Shown piece by piece: positions 1-7,661 of a stretch of 10,768 nucleotides of DNA. Positions within the stretch are counted from its first letter, which is position 1; every line of letters starts with the position of its first letter. The notes under the pieces were generated by a model. It did no database searches. It had not been told where the DNA came from and saw nothing but the letters and a program-made list of their open reading frames with translations. Source of the DNA: Coprococcus sp. (GTDB lineage: Bacteria > Bacillota > Clostridia > Lachnospirales > Lachnospiraceae); assembly GCA_016297325.1 (NCBI GenBank), contig JAEDGW010000087.1, forward strand, positions 1-10,768. Direction: 5' to 3'. The position numbers and the translations under genes were made by a program.

Positions 1-850
1 AGTGGAGAAGATAACACTTCCAGATAATATAAAAACTATAGGAAACTCTGCATTTGGGAACTGTTCTGAACTGAGGGAAGTGGACCTTAACAAGGTTGAG
101 ACTATAGAACGTTCTGCATTCGAGGATGATACAGCCATAGAGAGCATAGTTCTTCCAGAGACACTAAAGAATGTTGGAAGTAATGTATTTAGTGGATGCA
201 CAGCACTTACGGATATCACTGTGAGTGCGGATTTAGAGTCAGGTGCGGAGCATATGTTTGCGGGAGCACCGGCAAAAAATATAACATTTGAAAGTGCGTG
301 TACAAAGGTTCCAGGTGAAATGTTCTATTATACGGGAGTGGAGAAGATAACACTTCCAGATAATATAAAAACTATAGGAAACTCTGCATTTAGGCAATGT
401 TCTGAGCTGAAGGAAGTGGATCTTAACAAGGTTGAGACTATAGGAAATTATGCATTTGAAGAGGATCCAGCGCTCACCAGGATCGTATTTCCAAAGTCAC
501 TTAAGAAGATTGGAAGCGATATATTCTGGAGAACAGAGGGAATAGAATACGTTGAGATATACAGTGAGAATCTGAATGCAAATAGCGGCAGCCCGGTGTT
601 CGGATTTTCAAAAAATATTAAGATGGTGACAATAGGCGAAGGTGTTGAATCGCTGCCTAAAGGCCTGTTCATCAAGTCAAATGTGAAGACTGTATGCGTA
701 AATGCTGACAATATGACATTTGACAGTTGTGCATTTTCTGAATGTGATGAGCTGGGGGATGTAATATTTGCCGGAAGACATTATACATTTGCAGATGAAA
801 ATGTGTTCTTCTCATCCCCGGGAGTTGTACTGAATGCCGGTGCTCATTCT
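1..850 (+). repeat. Tandem ~112-residue LRR super-repeat
   Basis: The LRR array has a higher-order period of about 336 bases. Bases 1-55 are identical to 337-391, and similarity continues beyond: residues 1-45 and 113-157 share 37 of 45 positions. Both units then carry the pattern IV-x-P-x-x-LK-x-x-GS-x-x-F. A third, diverged unit starts near base 683 (residue 228), with the same order of V-K, SAF/CAF and CSEL/CDEL-like positions. Each unit holds about five LRRs. The first unit may extend upstream of the window. Perfect DNA identity beside strongly diverged sequence suggests recent duplication or gene conversion of part of the array. Confidence 0.85.
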
Positions 851-3800
851 TCGGTCATACCTTATGCGGTGGATAATAATATAAAGTATAAGCTTACGTC
901 GGAGGATCTGACGGACAGCTATCTGAATTTCGATAAGACGAAGCTTACTATAAGTTCTTACTCCAAGCTGGCAAATTACACGGAATTCCAGATAGATTAT
1001 GCCTTCAAGGATGCAGGGACTGATCTGGGCAATGCAGTGGTAAAGTTTAGGATGGGTGACGGAGTGAAGCTGCTGGAGGCAGATGCCGTGATGGCTGATG
1101 GAATAGCAGTCCAGGGTTACACGCTGAAGGATGGAATACTGACTATACCGGTTACGAAGACCGCAAGTACCATAAAAGTCAGAGTAAATACTGCCGAGCA
1201 GCTTGGAAGCGTATCCATGTATGCGCAGATATCATCTGACACACTTCCTTATGATGAGATGATCGGAGTCCTTATGACCGGGTCTGAACCTGTCACTGTG
1301 GCAGTTGATCCTAAGACATCCAAGAAGACAGTGTCAGTCAAGGGAACTGCACCAAAGGATCAGACAGTCGATATATATGTAAATGGCGAGCAGGTGAAGT
1401 CTGGTATAAAAGCAAATAAGCTTGGCTGTTACAACACGGAGATAGAGCTTGACAATCCTACGTCAGGGGCAAAATACAAGATAACCGCAAAAATCACTTT
1501 AAATGGTGAGATGTATGAGAGCAGCACAACGGTTCAGTATGACGAGAACGCTGCCGAGCTCACAAGATTTGATTACTACTACTACACGATCCATAAGGGA
1601 GTAAGAAAGATAGATCTTCTGACTTGCAATGACAATGCGATCATCTATTCCGCTCCATCATTCGGATACCAGTTTGCAGTAAACTTTGACAACAGGAACG
1701 GCATAGATGAAGTATACGTAGTCAGCACCAAGAATGATGAGGTGAAGTATGTCAAGCTGGACTGGGATGAGGCTCAGGGCTGCTACTATTCTGATAAGTA
1801 CTTTGACGATGATAGGAGTTATGTGCCTGGGGCGTTGACGGTGTTCTATACCAATAAGGTGGAGGAATTACCAAGAAATCTCAGTGAAGATGAGGCTGTA
1901 TCAAAAGCAGAGAAGCTAATGCCTACGGAGGATGAACTGCCAGACGTTTTAAACAATGCTACATATGAAATTGTGGCAAATGATGACGAACGATTCGAGA
2001 TGAATATAAAGACAGATAACGGCGAGACAATGACTATCACTGTCGAGAGTGTATCTATCGAAAACGTGAGTGATGAAGAAATCCAGAAAATCAAGGATAG
2101 TATACTAAATCGTAATATTGACGATGCAGTTGTTGCAGGGGATAGCTGGAGTTTTGCTGATGTCATCATTGAGAATGGAACGGAAATTGCAGAAGGTATA
2201 TATACACTTGAAACTTATGACAATGGAGAGGTTGTACAGTATCTGTATGATTTACACAATGAAAAAATTGAGAAGTTTAAAGCTAAGGGTGTATGCAATG
2301 CTTTGGGAGTTTCCGATGATATGTATACATTTTCAAAGAATCTGAATGAAGGAAACTATGACGAACTGCTCAAGTTTGCAATTGAGAAAAAAACGCCATT
2401 GGGTAATGCTGAGGTTGAATCATTATGGTCGGTTGGTGGTTTATATGCCGACCAGCTTAAAGAGTTTACCAGCATTTATTATTCTGATATGACACCTTCT
2501 CAAAAAGAGGCAGCGTATGCAAGGATGGATAAAGAGTTTACCCAGCGCATGTTCGAGATAGGTGTATCATATGCCGCTACATATGCAAAGAAATTCGGAA
2601 TTCAAATGGTTAAGGGAGGAAATCTGTGGGGACTTGCTGTATTTGGTGCTGCAGTTGTTATTTCCGATTATGTTAAGTGGAGAAATGATAAAGATCAGGA
2701 TGGTGGTTCAGGTGGAACCGGTGGCTTAGGCGGTGGAAAAGATTTTGGCACTTACCTCGATGAAAAGCTCAAAAACCTCAAGCACCTCATAGACCCAAGC
2801 GGTCTGGTATACGAGGGCGTCACGACAAACTACCTTGACGGCGTGACAGCAACACTGTATTACCAGGATCAGGATGGCAATGCGGTGCCATGGGATGCAG
2901 AAAACTATGAACAGATCAATCCGATCATAACGGATATAGACGGATCGTATGCCTGGGATGTGCCGGAGGGCAAGTGGCAGGTCAAGTTCGAGAAGGAAGG
3001 CTATCAGACCGCATACTCAGAGTGGATGGATGTTCCTCCTGAGAGAACCGATGTAAATGTACCTATGATCGCAAATACCGCTCCTGAGGTTGGCAATCTG
3101 ATCATGGAGCAGATGAAGATCAAGATGACATTTACACAGTATATGGATCCTGATACTGTAAAGAACATTGTGCTGATGTCTGGGGATGAAAGTAAGATAG
3201 ATTACGAGCTTCAGTATTCACAGGATGAGACGGATAAGGACGGCAAGGTGTATGCCAAGGCATTTATATGCAATCTGAAGAATTACAAGGCCAAGAAGGG
3301 TGAGACGATTACAGTCTCTGTTCCAGCGACGGTTAAGAACTATAGCGGCAAAGCATTTGTGGCTGCAAATCTGACGATAAAGGCAGACAATCCAGCTTCC
3401 ATCAGAACAACCGACAAGGTAAACATTGCTGTAAATGATACAGTAAAGGTTCCTGTGGCAATAGATAATTACACAGGAAAAGAGACATTTGCCGTGACAA
3501 ATTCCAATGATTATGCAGTGAGCGTAAAACAGTCAGATGTAAATGTGACTGATAAGACAGCAGCACTGGAGCTTGAGATAACGGGTATAATGAAGGGAAA
3601 AAGCGATGTGATGCTGACTCTTGACAACGGAACAGATCCGGTTGTCATAGCTGTCACAGTTGATGAGAAGTCTGACGATAAGATCGATATTCCTTCATAT
3701 GTTGAGCCTGAGTGGGATGACGACGCAGATGACACTGAGTGCAGTCATGCATACAAGGTGGCTTCGATTAAGAAGGCCACATTCACGGCATCAGGCTACA

Positions 3801-4366
3801 TATTAAGCAAATGCAGCAAGTGCACAGAGACAAAGAAGGTGGTTCTTAGAAGCCCTGCAAAGCCAAAGCTTGGCAAAACTGCATTTGTCTATAACGGCAA
3901 AGCACAGAAGCCTGCTGTTAAGGTTACTAAGGTTACAGGAAAGACGATAGAGGCAAAGTATTACAAGCTGACGTATTCCAAGGATGTGACAAATGTGGGC
4001 AAGAAATGGGTTAAGATTACATTCAAGTCTGACTGCCCATACTACTCCGGTTCATATCTGCTTTATTATACAGTCATTCCTAAGAATACATCTGCATTTC
4101 TTGTAAGCGGTGCAAAGAAGTCTGTAAATGCGAGATGGATGGCTCAGAAGGCCCAGACAACGGGATATGAGATACAGTTTTCGACAGCTCCAACCTTTAA
4201 GTATATTCATACTATTAAGGTGAGCAGCAATAAGCAGACGACAACAGTCATAAAGAATCTCAAGTCCAAGCGCACATACTATGTGAGAATGAGAACATAC
4301 AAGGCTGTGGGCAAAGTGAGATATTACAGCTCATGGACACATACAAGAAAGGTTACAACAAAATAA
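2..4366 (+). CDS. BspA-like LRR multidomain surface protein, 5'-truncated
   Basis: Large secreted or cell-surface protein, probably for adhesion or host/cell interaction. It enters the window already in frame, so the GTG at 2 is just an internal valine codon and the true start and signal peptide lie upstream. Numbering from base 2 gives 1454 residues. Residues 1-295 are LRR_5/BspA-type repeats (pattern IKTIG-x-SAF, then L-x-x-V/I-x-L). Residues about 305-430 and 430-520 look like beta-rich Ig-like modules (tentative). Residues about 620-900 are charged and mostly helical, with one hydrophobic stretch at 874-891. A Gly-rich linker follows at 901-912. Residues 929-1025 resemble a carboxypeptidase-regulatory-like domain (IDPSG-x-VYEG, YAWDVPEG). 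Residues 1027-1130 resemble an SbsA/Big_5-type Ig domain and 1131-1223 a Big_2-like one. A CxH...CxxC module lies at 1247-1274, an MBG-like domain at about 1285-1362, and an FN3-like domain at 1363-1454 up to the stop. No LPXTG, SLH or C-terminal membrane anchor is seen. Domain names are pattern-based; the LRR family call is firm, the ligand unknown. Confidence 0.93.
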   Translation: MEKITLPDNIKTIGNSAFGNCSELREVDLNKVETIERSAFEDDTAIESIVLPETLKNVGSNVFSGCTALTDITVSADLESGAEHMFAGAPAKNITFESACTKVPGEMFYYTGVEKITLPDNIKTIGNSAFRQCSELKEVDLNKVETIGNYAFEEDPALTRIVFPKSLKKIGSDIFWRTEGIEYVEIYSENLNANSGSPVFGFSKNIKMVTIGEGVESLPKGLFIKSNVKTVCVNADNMTFDSCAFSECDELGDVIFAGRHYTFADENVFFSSPGVVLNAGAHSSVIPYAVDNNIKYKLTSEDLTDSYLNFDKTKLTISSYSKLANYTEFQIDYAFKDAGTDLGNAVVKFRMGDGVKLLEADAVMADGIAVQGYTLKDGILTIPVTKTASTIKVRVNTAEQLGSVSMYAQISSDTLPYDEMIGVLMTGSEPVTVAVDPKTSKKTVSVKGTAPKDQTVDIYVNGEQVKSGIKANKLGCYNTEIELDNPTSGAKYKITAKITLNGEMYESSTTVQYDENAAELTRFDYYYYTIHKGVRKIDLLTCNDNAIIYSAPSFGYQFAVNFDNRNGIDEVYVVSTKNDEVKYVKLDWDEAQGCYYSDKYFDDDRSYVPGALTVFYTNKVEELPRNLSEDEAVSKAEKLMPTEDELPDVLNNATYEIVANDDERFEMNIKTDNGETMTITVESVSIENVSDEEIQKIKDSILNRNIDDAVVAGDSWSFADVIIENGTEIAEGIYTLETYDNGEVVQYLYDLHNEKIEKFKAKGVCNALGVSDDMYTFSKNLNEGNYDELLKFAIEKKTPLGNAEVESLWSVGGLYADQLKEFTSIYYSDMTPSQKEAAYARMDKEFTQRMFEIGVSYAATYAKKFGIQMVKGGNLWGLAVFGAAVVISDYVKWRNDKDQDGGSGGTGGLGGGKDFGTYLDEKLKNLKHLIDPSGLVYEGVTTNYLDGVTATLYYQDQDGNAVPWDAENYEQINPIITDIDGSYAWDVPEGKWQVKFEKEGYQTAYSEWMDVPPERTDVNVPMIANTAPEVGNLIMEQMKIKMTFTQYMDPDTVKNIVLMSGDESKIDYELQYSQDETDKDGKVYAKAFICNLKNYKAKKGETITVSVPATVKNYSGKAFVAANLTIKADNPASIRTTDKVNIAVNDTVKVPVAIDNYTGKETFAVTNSNDYAVSVKQSDVNVTDKTAALELEITGIMKGKSDVMLTLDNGTDPVVIAVTVDEKSDDKIDIPSYVEPEWDDDADDTECSHAYKVASIKKATFTASGYILSKCSKCTETKKVVLRSPAKPKLGKTAFVYNGKAQKPAVKVTKVTGKTIEAKYYKLTYSKDVTNVGKKWVKITFKSDCPYYSGSYLLYYTVIPKNTSAFLVSGAKKSVNARWMAQKAQTTGYEIQFSTAPTFKYIHTIKVSSNKQTTTVIKNLKSKRTYYVRMRTYKAVGKVRYYSSWTHTRKVTTK

Positions 4367-4397
4367 AATATGCCAGAACAATGTGTCTGGTTTGGCG

Positions 4398-4466
4398 AAA
4401 ATGGCCGGTGGGTGTCAATATGTACATCCACCGGCCATTTTGTACATATCCATTTTATTTGATTTT
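4398..4466 (+). terminator. Rho-independent terminator after the large LRR gene
   Basis: Bases 4398-4415 pair with 4424-4441 in an 18-bp stem with a single G-U pair (4412:4427) and an 8-base loop. The outer 14 bp, AAAATGGCCGGTGG against CCACCGGCCATTTT, are perfect. A T-rich stretch follows, ending in six Ts at 4463-4468. The hairpin begins about 30 bases after the stop codon at 4364-4366. The A and T flanks make it potentially bidirectional, but no minus-strand gene faces it. Confidence 0.88.
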
Positions 4467-4471
4467 TTGTG

Positions 4472-4480
4472 TGCTATTAT
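4472..4480 (+). promoter_or_regulatory. Candidate extended -10 promoter for the second LRR gene
   Basis: TGCTATTAT fits an extended -10 element (TGn followed by a 5/6 match to TATAAT). No good -35 hexamer lies 17 bases upstream; the region there is simply T/A-rich. A start near 4487 would give a leader of about 100 bases. That leader contains a short direct repeat, AGATCAG at 4491-4497 and 4500-4506. The rest of the 4367-4583 gap holds only the terminator and the ribosome binding site. The call rests on motif match and position alone. Confidence 0.35.
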
Positions 4481-4568
4481 GGCGAAGAAGAGATCAGTTA
4501 GATCAGAAAATTGATTTGAACATCTGCTCTTTCCAAGGATGATTTGAAGGGAGATTATGTTCAGTATT

Positions 4569-4576
4569 AAGGGAGG
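4569..4576 (+). promoter_or_regulatory. Ribosome binding site deciding the start at 4584
   Basis: AAGGGAGG lies 7 bases before the ATG at 4584, ideal spacing. A second in-frame ATG at 4557 also has an upstream GAAGGGAG (4546-4553), but only 3 bases separate them. The downstream start also puts the basic signal-peptide region (MREKRK) right at the N terminus. Confidence 0.7.
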
Positions 4577-4583
4577 TTGTTTT

Positions 4584-5891
4584 ATGAGAGAAAAGAGGAA
4601 AAGTGTGATGAGACGGATAAGCTTTGCATTAAGTTTATGTGTGATGGCTGTTATGGTCTGTCTGGTTACGAAGGTTTCAGCAAGGGCTGAGGAAGTTAAA
4701 GAGTTTGAATGCGGACCGGATGCTGTGGGATATCTGGATGAGTCAGGAACCTTGACGATCACAGGAACCGGTGATATGTACACTGGAGTAAAAAATGGAG
4801 CTTCGAGTGACCGCTGGGAAGGTTGTCATAATCGAATTTATAAAGTCATAATAGAGGACGGAATTACATCTATTGGCGCCTATGATTTCAAATTATGCAG
4901 GTACATCATTTCTGTGCAGATAGGTAAAGGTGTAAAGACAATAGGCGAAGAGGCGTTTTATAATTGTAAAAGTCTTACAAGTATTGATATTCCGGCAAAT
5001 GTTGAAAGAATAGAAAAGGCTGCATTTAGCAATTCCGGGTTGACCAGTGTGAAATTACACGAAGGCCTTGAATATATAGGTGAGGATGCTTTTCGTGCCA
5101 CAGATCTTAAAAGTGTTGTGATCCCCAAAAATACAAAAGTTGTAGGATGGGGGGCTTTTGGAGCAGTTTTCGGTATTAAGGCTACTATATCAAAAGGGGT
5201 AGGCGTTATACAACAGTATGCGTTTGATCGCGCCAAGGTGAGATTTGAGGACGATAATGTTATGATAGTTGCATCAGCTTTTTCTGAGGGCACTTCATAT
5301 ACGGCCTCTTATAATTCAACCGCATATCAGCAATACCTTAGCTGCAGAAATAAAAATGGCGTAAGATGCAAATGTACATTTACTGCATTGCCAATAAAAC
5401 TTACATACAATGCTATGGGTGGCAGATCATCGATCAAAACCAAGAGCGTCTCACCACTTACCCAGTATGGCACGCTTCCAACAGCTACAAGAACTGGCTA
5501 TAGATTCCTTGGCTGGTACACTGCAAAAACTGGTGGTGTAAAAGTCACTTCTAATTCACGAATAGGGAAAAAGGATTGTACACTGTATGCCCGCTGGGCG
5601 AAGATCAAGACTCCGCAGGTCACATCTGTCAAAGTGAGCAGCACTTCAAAAAATATATTTACCACATCATATAGCATGGTTTCAGGAGCGTCTGGATATC
5701 AGATCAGATACTCGACAAAGAGCAACATGGCTGGTGCAAAGTATGTATCCACAAAGAGCCTTAAGAAGAGTATCAGATATTCAAAGTCAAATACAAGGCT
5801 TTACGTTCAGGTCAGGGCTTATAAGAGAGACTCTGCGAACAAGGGTGTGTATGGAAGCTGGAGCAGGCTGGCTGCAGTCAGAGTAAAATAG
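4584..5891 (+). CDS. Secreted BspA-like LRR protein with InlB B-repeat and FN3 domain
   Basis: Complete secreted protein of 435 residues, probably surface-associated and involved in contact with host or other cells. Residues 1-35 form a Sec signal peptide: basic start (MREKRKSVMRR), hydrophobic core at 12-29, and likely cleavage after A35 in the motif A-R-A. Residues 43-65 match the N-terminal block of BspA-type proteins (CG...GTLTITGTGDM). Residues about 85-260 are LRR_5 repeats (KTIGEEAF, ERIEKAAF, EYIGEDAF). Residues 273-339 are an InlB B-repeat (Flg_new): LTYNAMGG, then GYRFLGWYTA, ending LYARWA. Residues about 343-435 are an FN3-like domain reaching the stop. There is no LPXTG or SLH anchor. 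It follows the larger LRR protein in the same orientation, but a terminator lies between, so it likely has its own promoter. Starting at 4557 instead would add nine residues. The family call is firm; no specific partner can be inferred. Confidence 0.93.
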   Translation: MREKRKSVMRRISFALSLCVMAVMVCLVTKVSARAEEVKEFECGPDAVGYLDESGTLTITGTGDMYTGVKNGASSDRWEGCHNRIYKVIIEDGITSIGAYDFKLCRYIISVQIGKGVKTIGEEAFYNCKSLTSIDIPANVERIEKAAFSNSGLTSVKLHEGLEYIGEDAFRATDLKSVVIPKNTKVVGWGAFGAVFGIKATISKGVGVIQQYAFDRAKVRFEDDNVMIVASAFSEGTSYTASYNSTAYQQYLSCRNKNGVRCKCTFTALPIKLTYNAMGGRSSIKTKSVSPLTQYGTLPTATRTGYRFLGWYTAKTGGVKVTSNSRIGKKDCTLYARWAKIKTPQVTSVKVSSTSKNIFTTSYSMVSGASGYQIRYSTKSNMAGAKYVSTKSLKKSIRYSKSNTRLYVQVRAYKRDSANKGVYGSWSRLAAVRVK

Positions 5892-5913
5892 AATATACGA
5901 CAACGGATATGAC

Positions 5914-5952
5914 AGCCGCCAGGTGTATGTGAAAGTACATCTGGCGGTTTTT
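5914..5952 (+). terminator. Rho-independent terminator after the second LRR gene
   Basis: Bases 5916-5928 pair with 5935-5947 (CCGCCAGGTGTAT against GTACATCTGGCGG) with two wobble pairs and a 6-base loop. TTTTT follows directly at 5948-5952. The hairpin starts 25 bases after the TAG stop. This is a textbook intrinsic terminator and separates the surface-protein genes from the MATE gene. Confidence 0.92.
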
Positions 5953-6012
5953 ACGTCTGGAAACAGCCCAACGGTGCCTGACTCCATTGTTCAAACTATA
6001 GGTATAAAACCA

Positions 6013-6041
6013 TTGCAAATACGAAAATTCGGGAGTACAAT
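6013..6041 (+). promoter_or_regulatory. Candidate promoter of the MATE gene
   Basis: TTGCAA at 6013-6018 and TACAAT at 6036-6041 are separated by 17 bases, matching sigma-A hexamers at 4/6 and 5/6. A start near 6048 would leave a leader of roughly 75 bases. Between the upstream terminator and this site the gap holds nothing else recognisable apart from a 12-base sequence (5976-5987) that recurs after the MATE gene. No regulator gene or clear operator is nearby. Confidence 0.5.
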
Positions 6042-6124
6042 AGTCGGACGTATCAAAAATAGAAATTTGTGGAATATTAGACATATGCGGGCTGGTGTTC
6101 CGGAGATATTAAGAGGTAATGATT

Positions 6125-7567
6125 ATGGGAAGTGCTACTATGGGCTTTGTAAAAAATAATAAGAAGGTGACCTGGAAGGAATTTGCCAGAATGCTGGCGG
6201 TTCTTGCCGTGCCAATTGCGCTGCAAAATCTTTTGACTACTACGGCGAGTATGGTGGATACTATCATGATAGGAAGCGAGGGCGAGATTGCGGTTGCGGC
6301 GGTTGGTGTGTGTGCACAGATAGGCTCATTTCTGTTTTCTACATATTGGGGATTTGTAGGCTGCTCATTGCTTTTTATGTCGCAGTATTGGGGGGCACAG
6401 GATTCCGATGGCATGAACAAAGCATTTGGCCTGGCAATTATAAGTGCAGGAGTGTTAGGCATAATATTTGCAGCTGTGACGATTGCTGTACCAGGATGGA
6501 TACTAGGTATATATACAGACAAGCAAGCGATCATAGACCTTGCAAAACCGTACATGAGGATAGTAGGCTGGTCATATCCATTACAGGTATTTTCCGCAAT
6601 CATCACAGCATTGCTCAAGTCGACGGAGAGAGTAAAGGTGCCGCTTATCTGTTCTGTAATATCTTTGATTCTCAACTTCTGCATCAACTTTGTGCTCATC
6701 TATGGACGCTTTGGTGCACCTAAGATGGGAGTTGCCGGTGCTGCCATAGGTACACTGGTGTCAGGTATCGTGAATATAGCACTGCTCATTCTCTATCTTG
6801 CAAAGAGCAGTCATGAGATAAAATTCAGTGCAAAAAAGGCATTTGATATAGACAAAGGATTTGTGAAGTCATACGCTTCCAAGGCATTTCCTATAGTCTG
6901 CAATGAGATACTGTATGGAGTCGGACAGATGATAATCAATGTGGTCATGGGGCATCAGAGCGACTCTGCCATCGCGGCTATGGCGGCGTTTCGTGTATGT
7001 GAGGGCTTCGTGTACGCATTCTTTGGTGGCCTGGCAAATGCTTCTAGTGTTGCAGTTGGAAATGAGGTCGGAGCAGGAAATCTTGACAGAGGTCTTTCAT
7101 ATGCAAAGAGGGCGGCACTTGTATGTCCTGCTATTACATTTACCATAGTGCTCATCATGGCGTTGCTGCACAATCCGCTGTTTTCACTATTTGGACTTGG
7201 GGCAGAGGCTATGGTGTACACAAAGTATATGCTTCTCATATATCTGTTCTTTGGCGCAGTCAGAACTTGCTGCTATATACAAAATGAGTGTTTCCGCGCT
7301 GGAGGAGAGGCGGTTGTCGGAACGGTCATGGAGATCGGCGGACTGATGTTTTTTTCCGTACCTGCAACGTGGGTAGCCGGAATGGTGCTGAAACTTCCAT
7401 TCCTTGCGGTGTTCTCATTTGTATATACGGATGAACTGCTGAGATTCGTCATACTTACTCCGTATCTGCTTAAAGGCAGATGGATCAAGCCGATGACGGG
7501 ACCTGGACGTGCTGCGCTTGACGATTTCAGGGGAAGGATGAAGAGGAAGAAGCAAAAAAGGGCCTGA
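6125..7567 (+). CDS. MATE family efflux transporter
   Basis: Inner-membrane antiporter of the multidrug and toxic compound extrusion family, which exports cationic drugs or metabolites in exchange for Na+ or H+. From the ATG at 6125 it has 480 residues, close to the usual 440-480. By hydropathy it has about 12 membrane segments. Family features seen: P30 at the start of helix 1, the block SMVDTIMIG (42-50) containing D45, the conserved loop GAPKMGVAGAAIGT (197-210) between the two halves, and a late FRAGGEA-type segment. The C terminus is strongly basic (RGRMKRKKQKRA), as expected for a cytoplasmic tail. The 6125 start is preferred because AAGAGG (6111-6116) lies 8 bases upstream; the in-frame ATG at 6119 would leave only 2. 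The gene has its own candidate promoter and no partner genes. Substrate and coupling ion cannot be read from the sequence. Confidence 0.93.
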   Translation: MGSATMGFVKNNKKVTWKEFARMLAVLAVPIALQNLLTTTASMVDTIMIGSEGEIAVAAVGVCAQIGSFLFSTYWGFVGCSLLFMSQYWGAQDSDGMNKAFGLAIISAGVLGIIFAAVTIAVPGWILGIYTDKQAIIDLAKPYMRIVGWSYPLQVFSAIITALLKSTERVKVPLICSVISLILNFCINFVLIYGRFGAPKMGVAGAAIGTLVSGIVNIALLILYLAKSSHEIKFSAKKAFDIDKGFVKSYASKAFPIVCNEILYGVGQMIINVVMGHQSDSAIAAMAAFRVCEGFVYAFFGGLANASSVAVGNEVGAGNLDRGLSYAKRAALVCPAITFTIVLIMALLHNPLFSLFGLGAEAMVYTKYMLLIYLFFGAVRTCCYIQNECFRAGGEAVVGTVMEIGGLMFFSVPATWVAGMVLKLPFLAVFSFVYTDELLRFVILTPYLLKGRWIKPMTGPGRAALDDFRGRMKRKKQKRA

Positions 7568-7589
7568 CTCCATCAAAAATTAAAGAATT

Positions 7590-7623
7590 TTAACTGTGTT
7601 AAGTTTATAAGCTGTGGTATGGT
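7590..7623 (+). promoter_or_regulatory. Candidate promoter/operator of the ABC exporter operon
   Basis: The 94-base gap before the ATPase gene contains TGGTATGGT (7615-7623), an extended -10 type element without a convincing -35. Just upstream is the interrupted palindrome TTAACTGTGTTAA (7590-7602), which could be an operator half-site pair. It is short enough to arise by chance. Bases 7576-7591 (AAAATT, 4-base loop, AATTTT) form an AT-only hairpin too weak to call a terminator for the MATE gene. Low-confidence assignment. Confidence 0.3.
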
Positions 7624-7661
7624 AAAACAGAGTAATTGAAAGATGAAATGGAGAACAAAAT

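Noticed and set aside
1..391. CRISPR-like or mobile-element repeat suggested by the 55-base identical copies
   Set aside because: The copies are in frame, 336 bases apart, and encode the LRR motif; there are no spacers, terminal inverted repeats or transposase.
4491..4506. Direct repeat AGATCAG-TT-AGATCAG as an operator
   Set aside because: Too short to distinguish from chance and not symmetric; mentioned only in the promoter entry.
4333..4542. 69-codon plus-strand open frame overlapping the end of the large LRR gene
   Set aside because: It runs through the terminator stem in another frame and has no ribosome binding site.
4415..4783. 122-codon minus-strand open frame across the gap before the second LRR gene
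   Set aside because: It overlaps the terminator stem and the signal-peptide coding region of the sense gene and has no family resemblance.
5923..6159. 78-codon plus-strand open frame between the second LRR gene and the MATE gene
   Set aside because: It starts inside a terminator hairpin, has no good ribosome binding site, overlaps the MATE start, and its product resembles nothing I know.
6109..6699. 196-codon minus-strand open frame opposite the MATE gene
   Set aside because: It lies fully antisense to a clear MATE gene, shows no recognisable family pattern, and is explained by the codon bias of the sense strand.
7576..7591. Hairpin AAAATT-AAAG-AATTTT as terminator of the MATE gene
   Set aside because: Only six A-T pairs and no following T-run; too weak to act as an intrinsic terminator.
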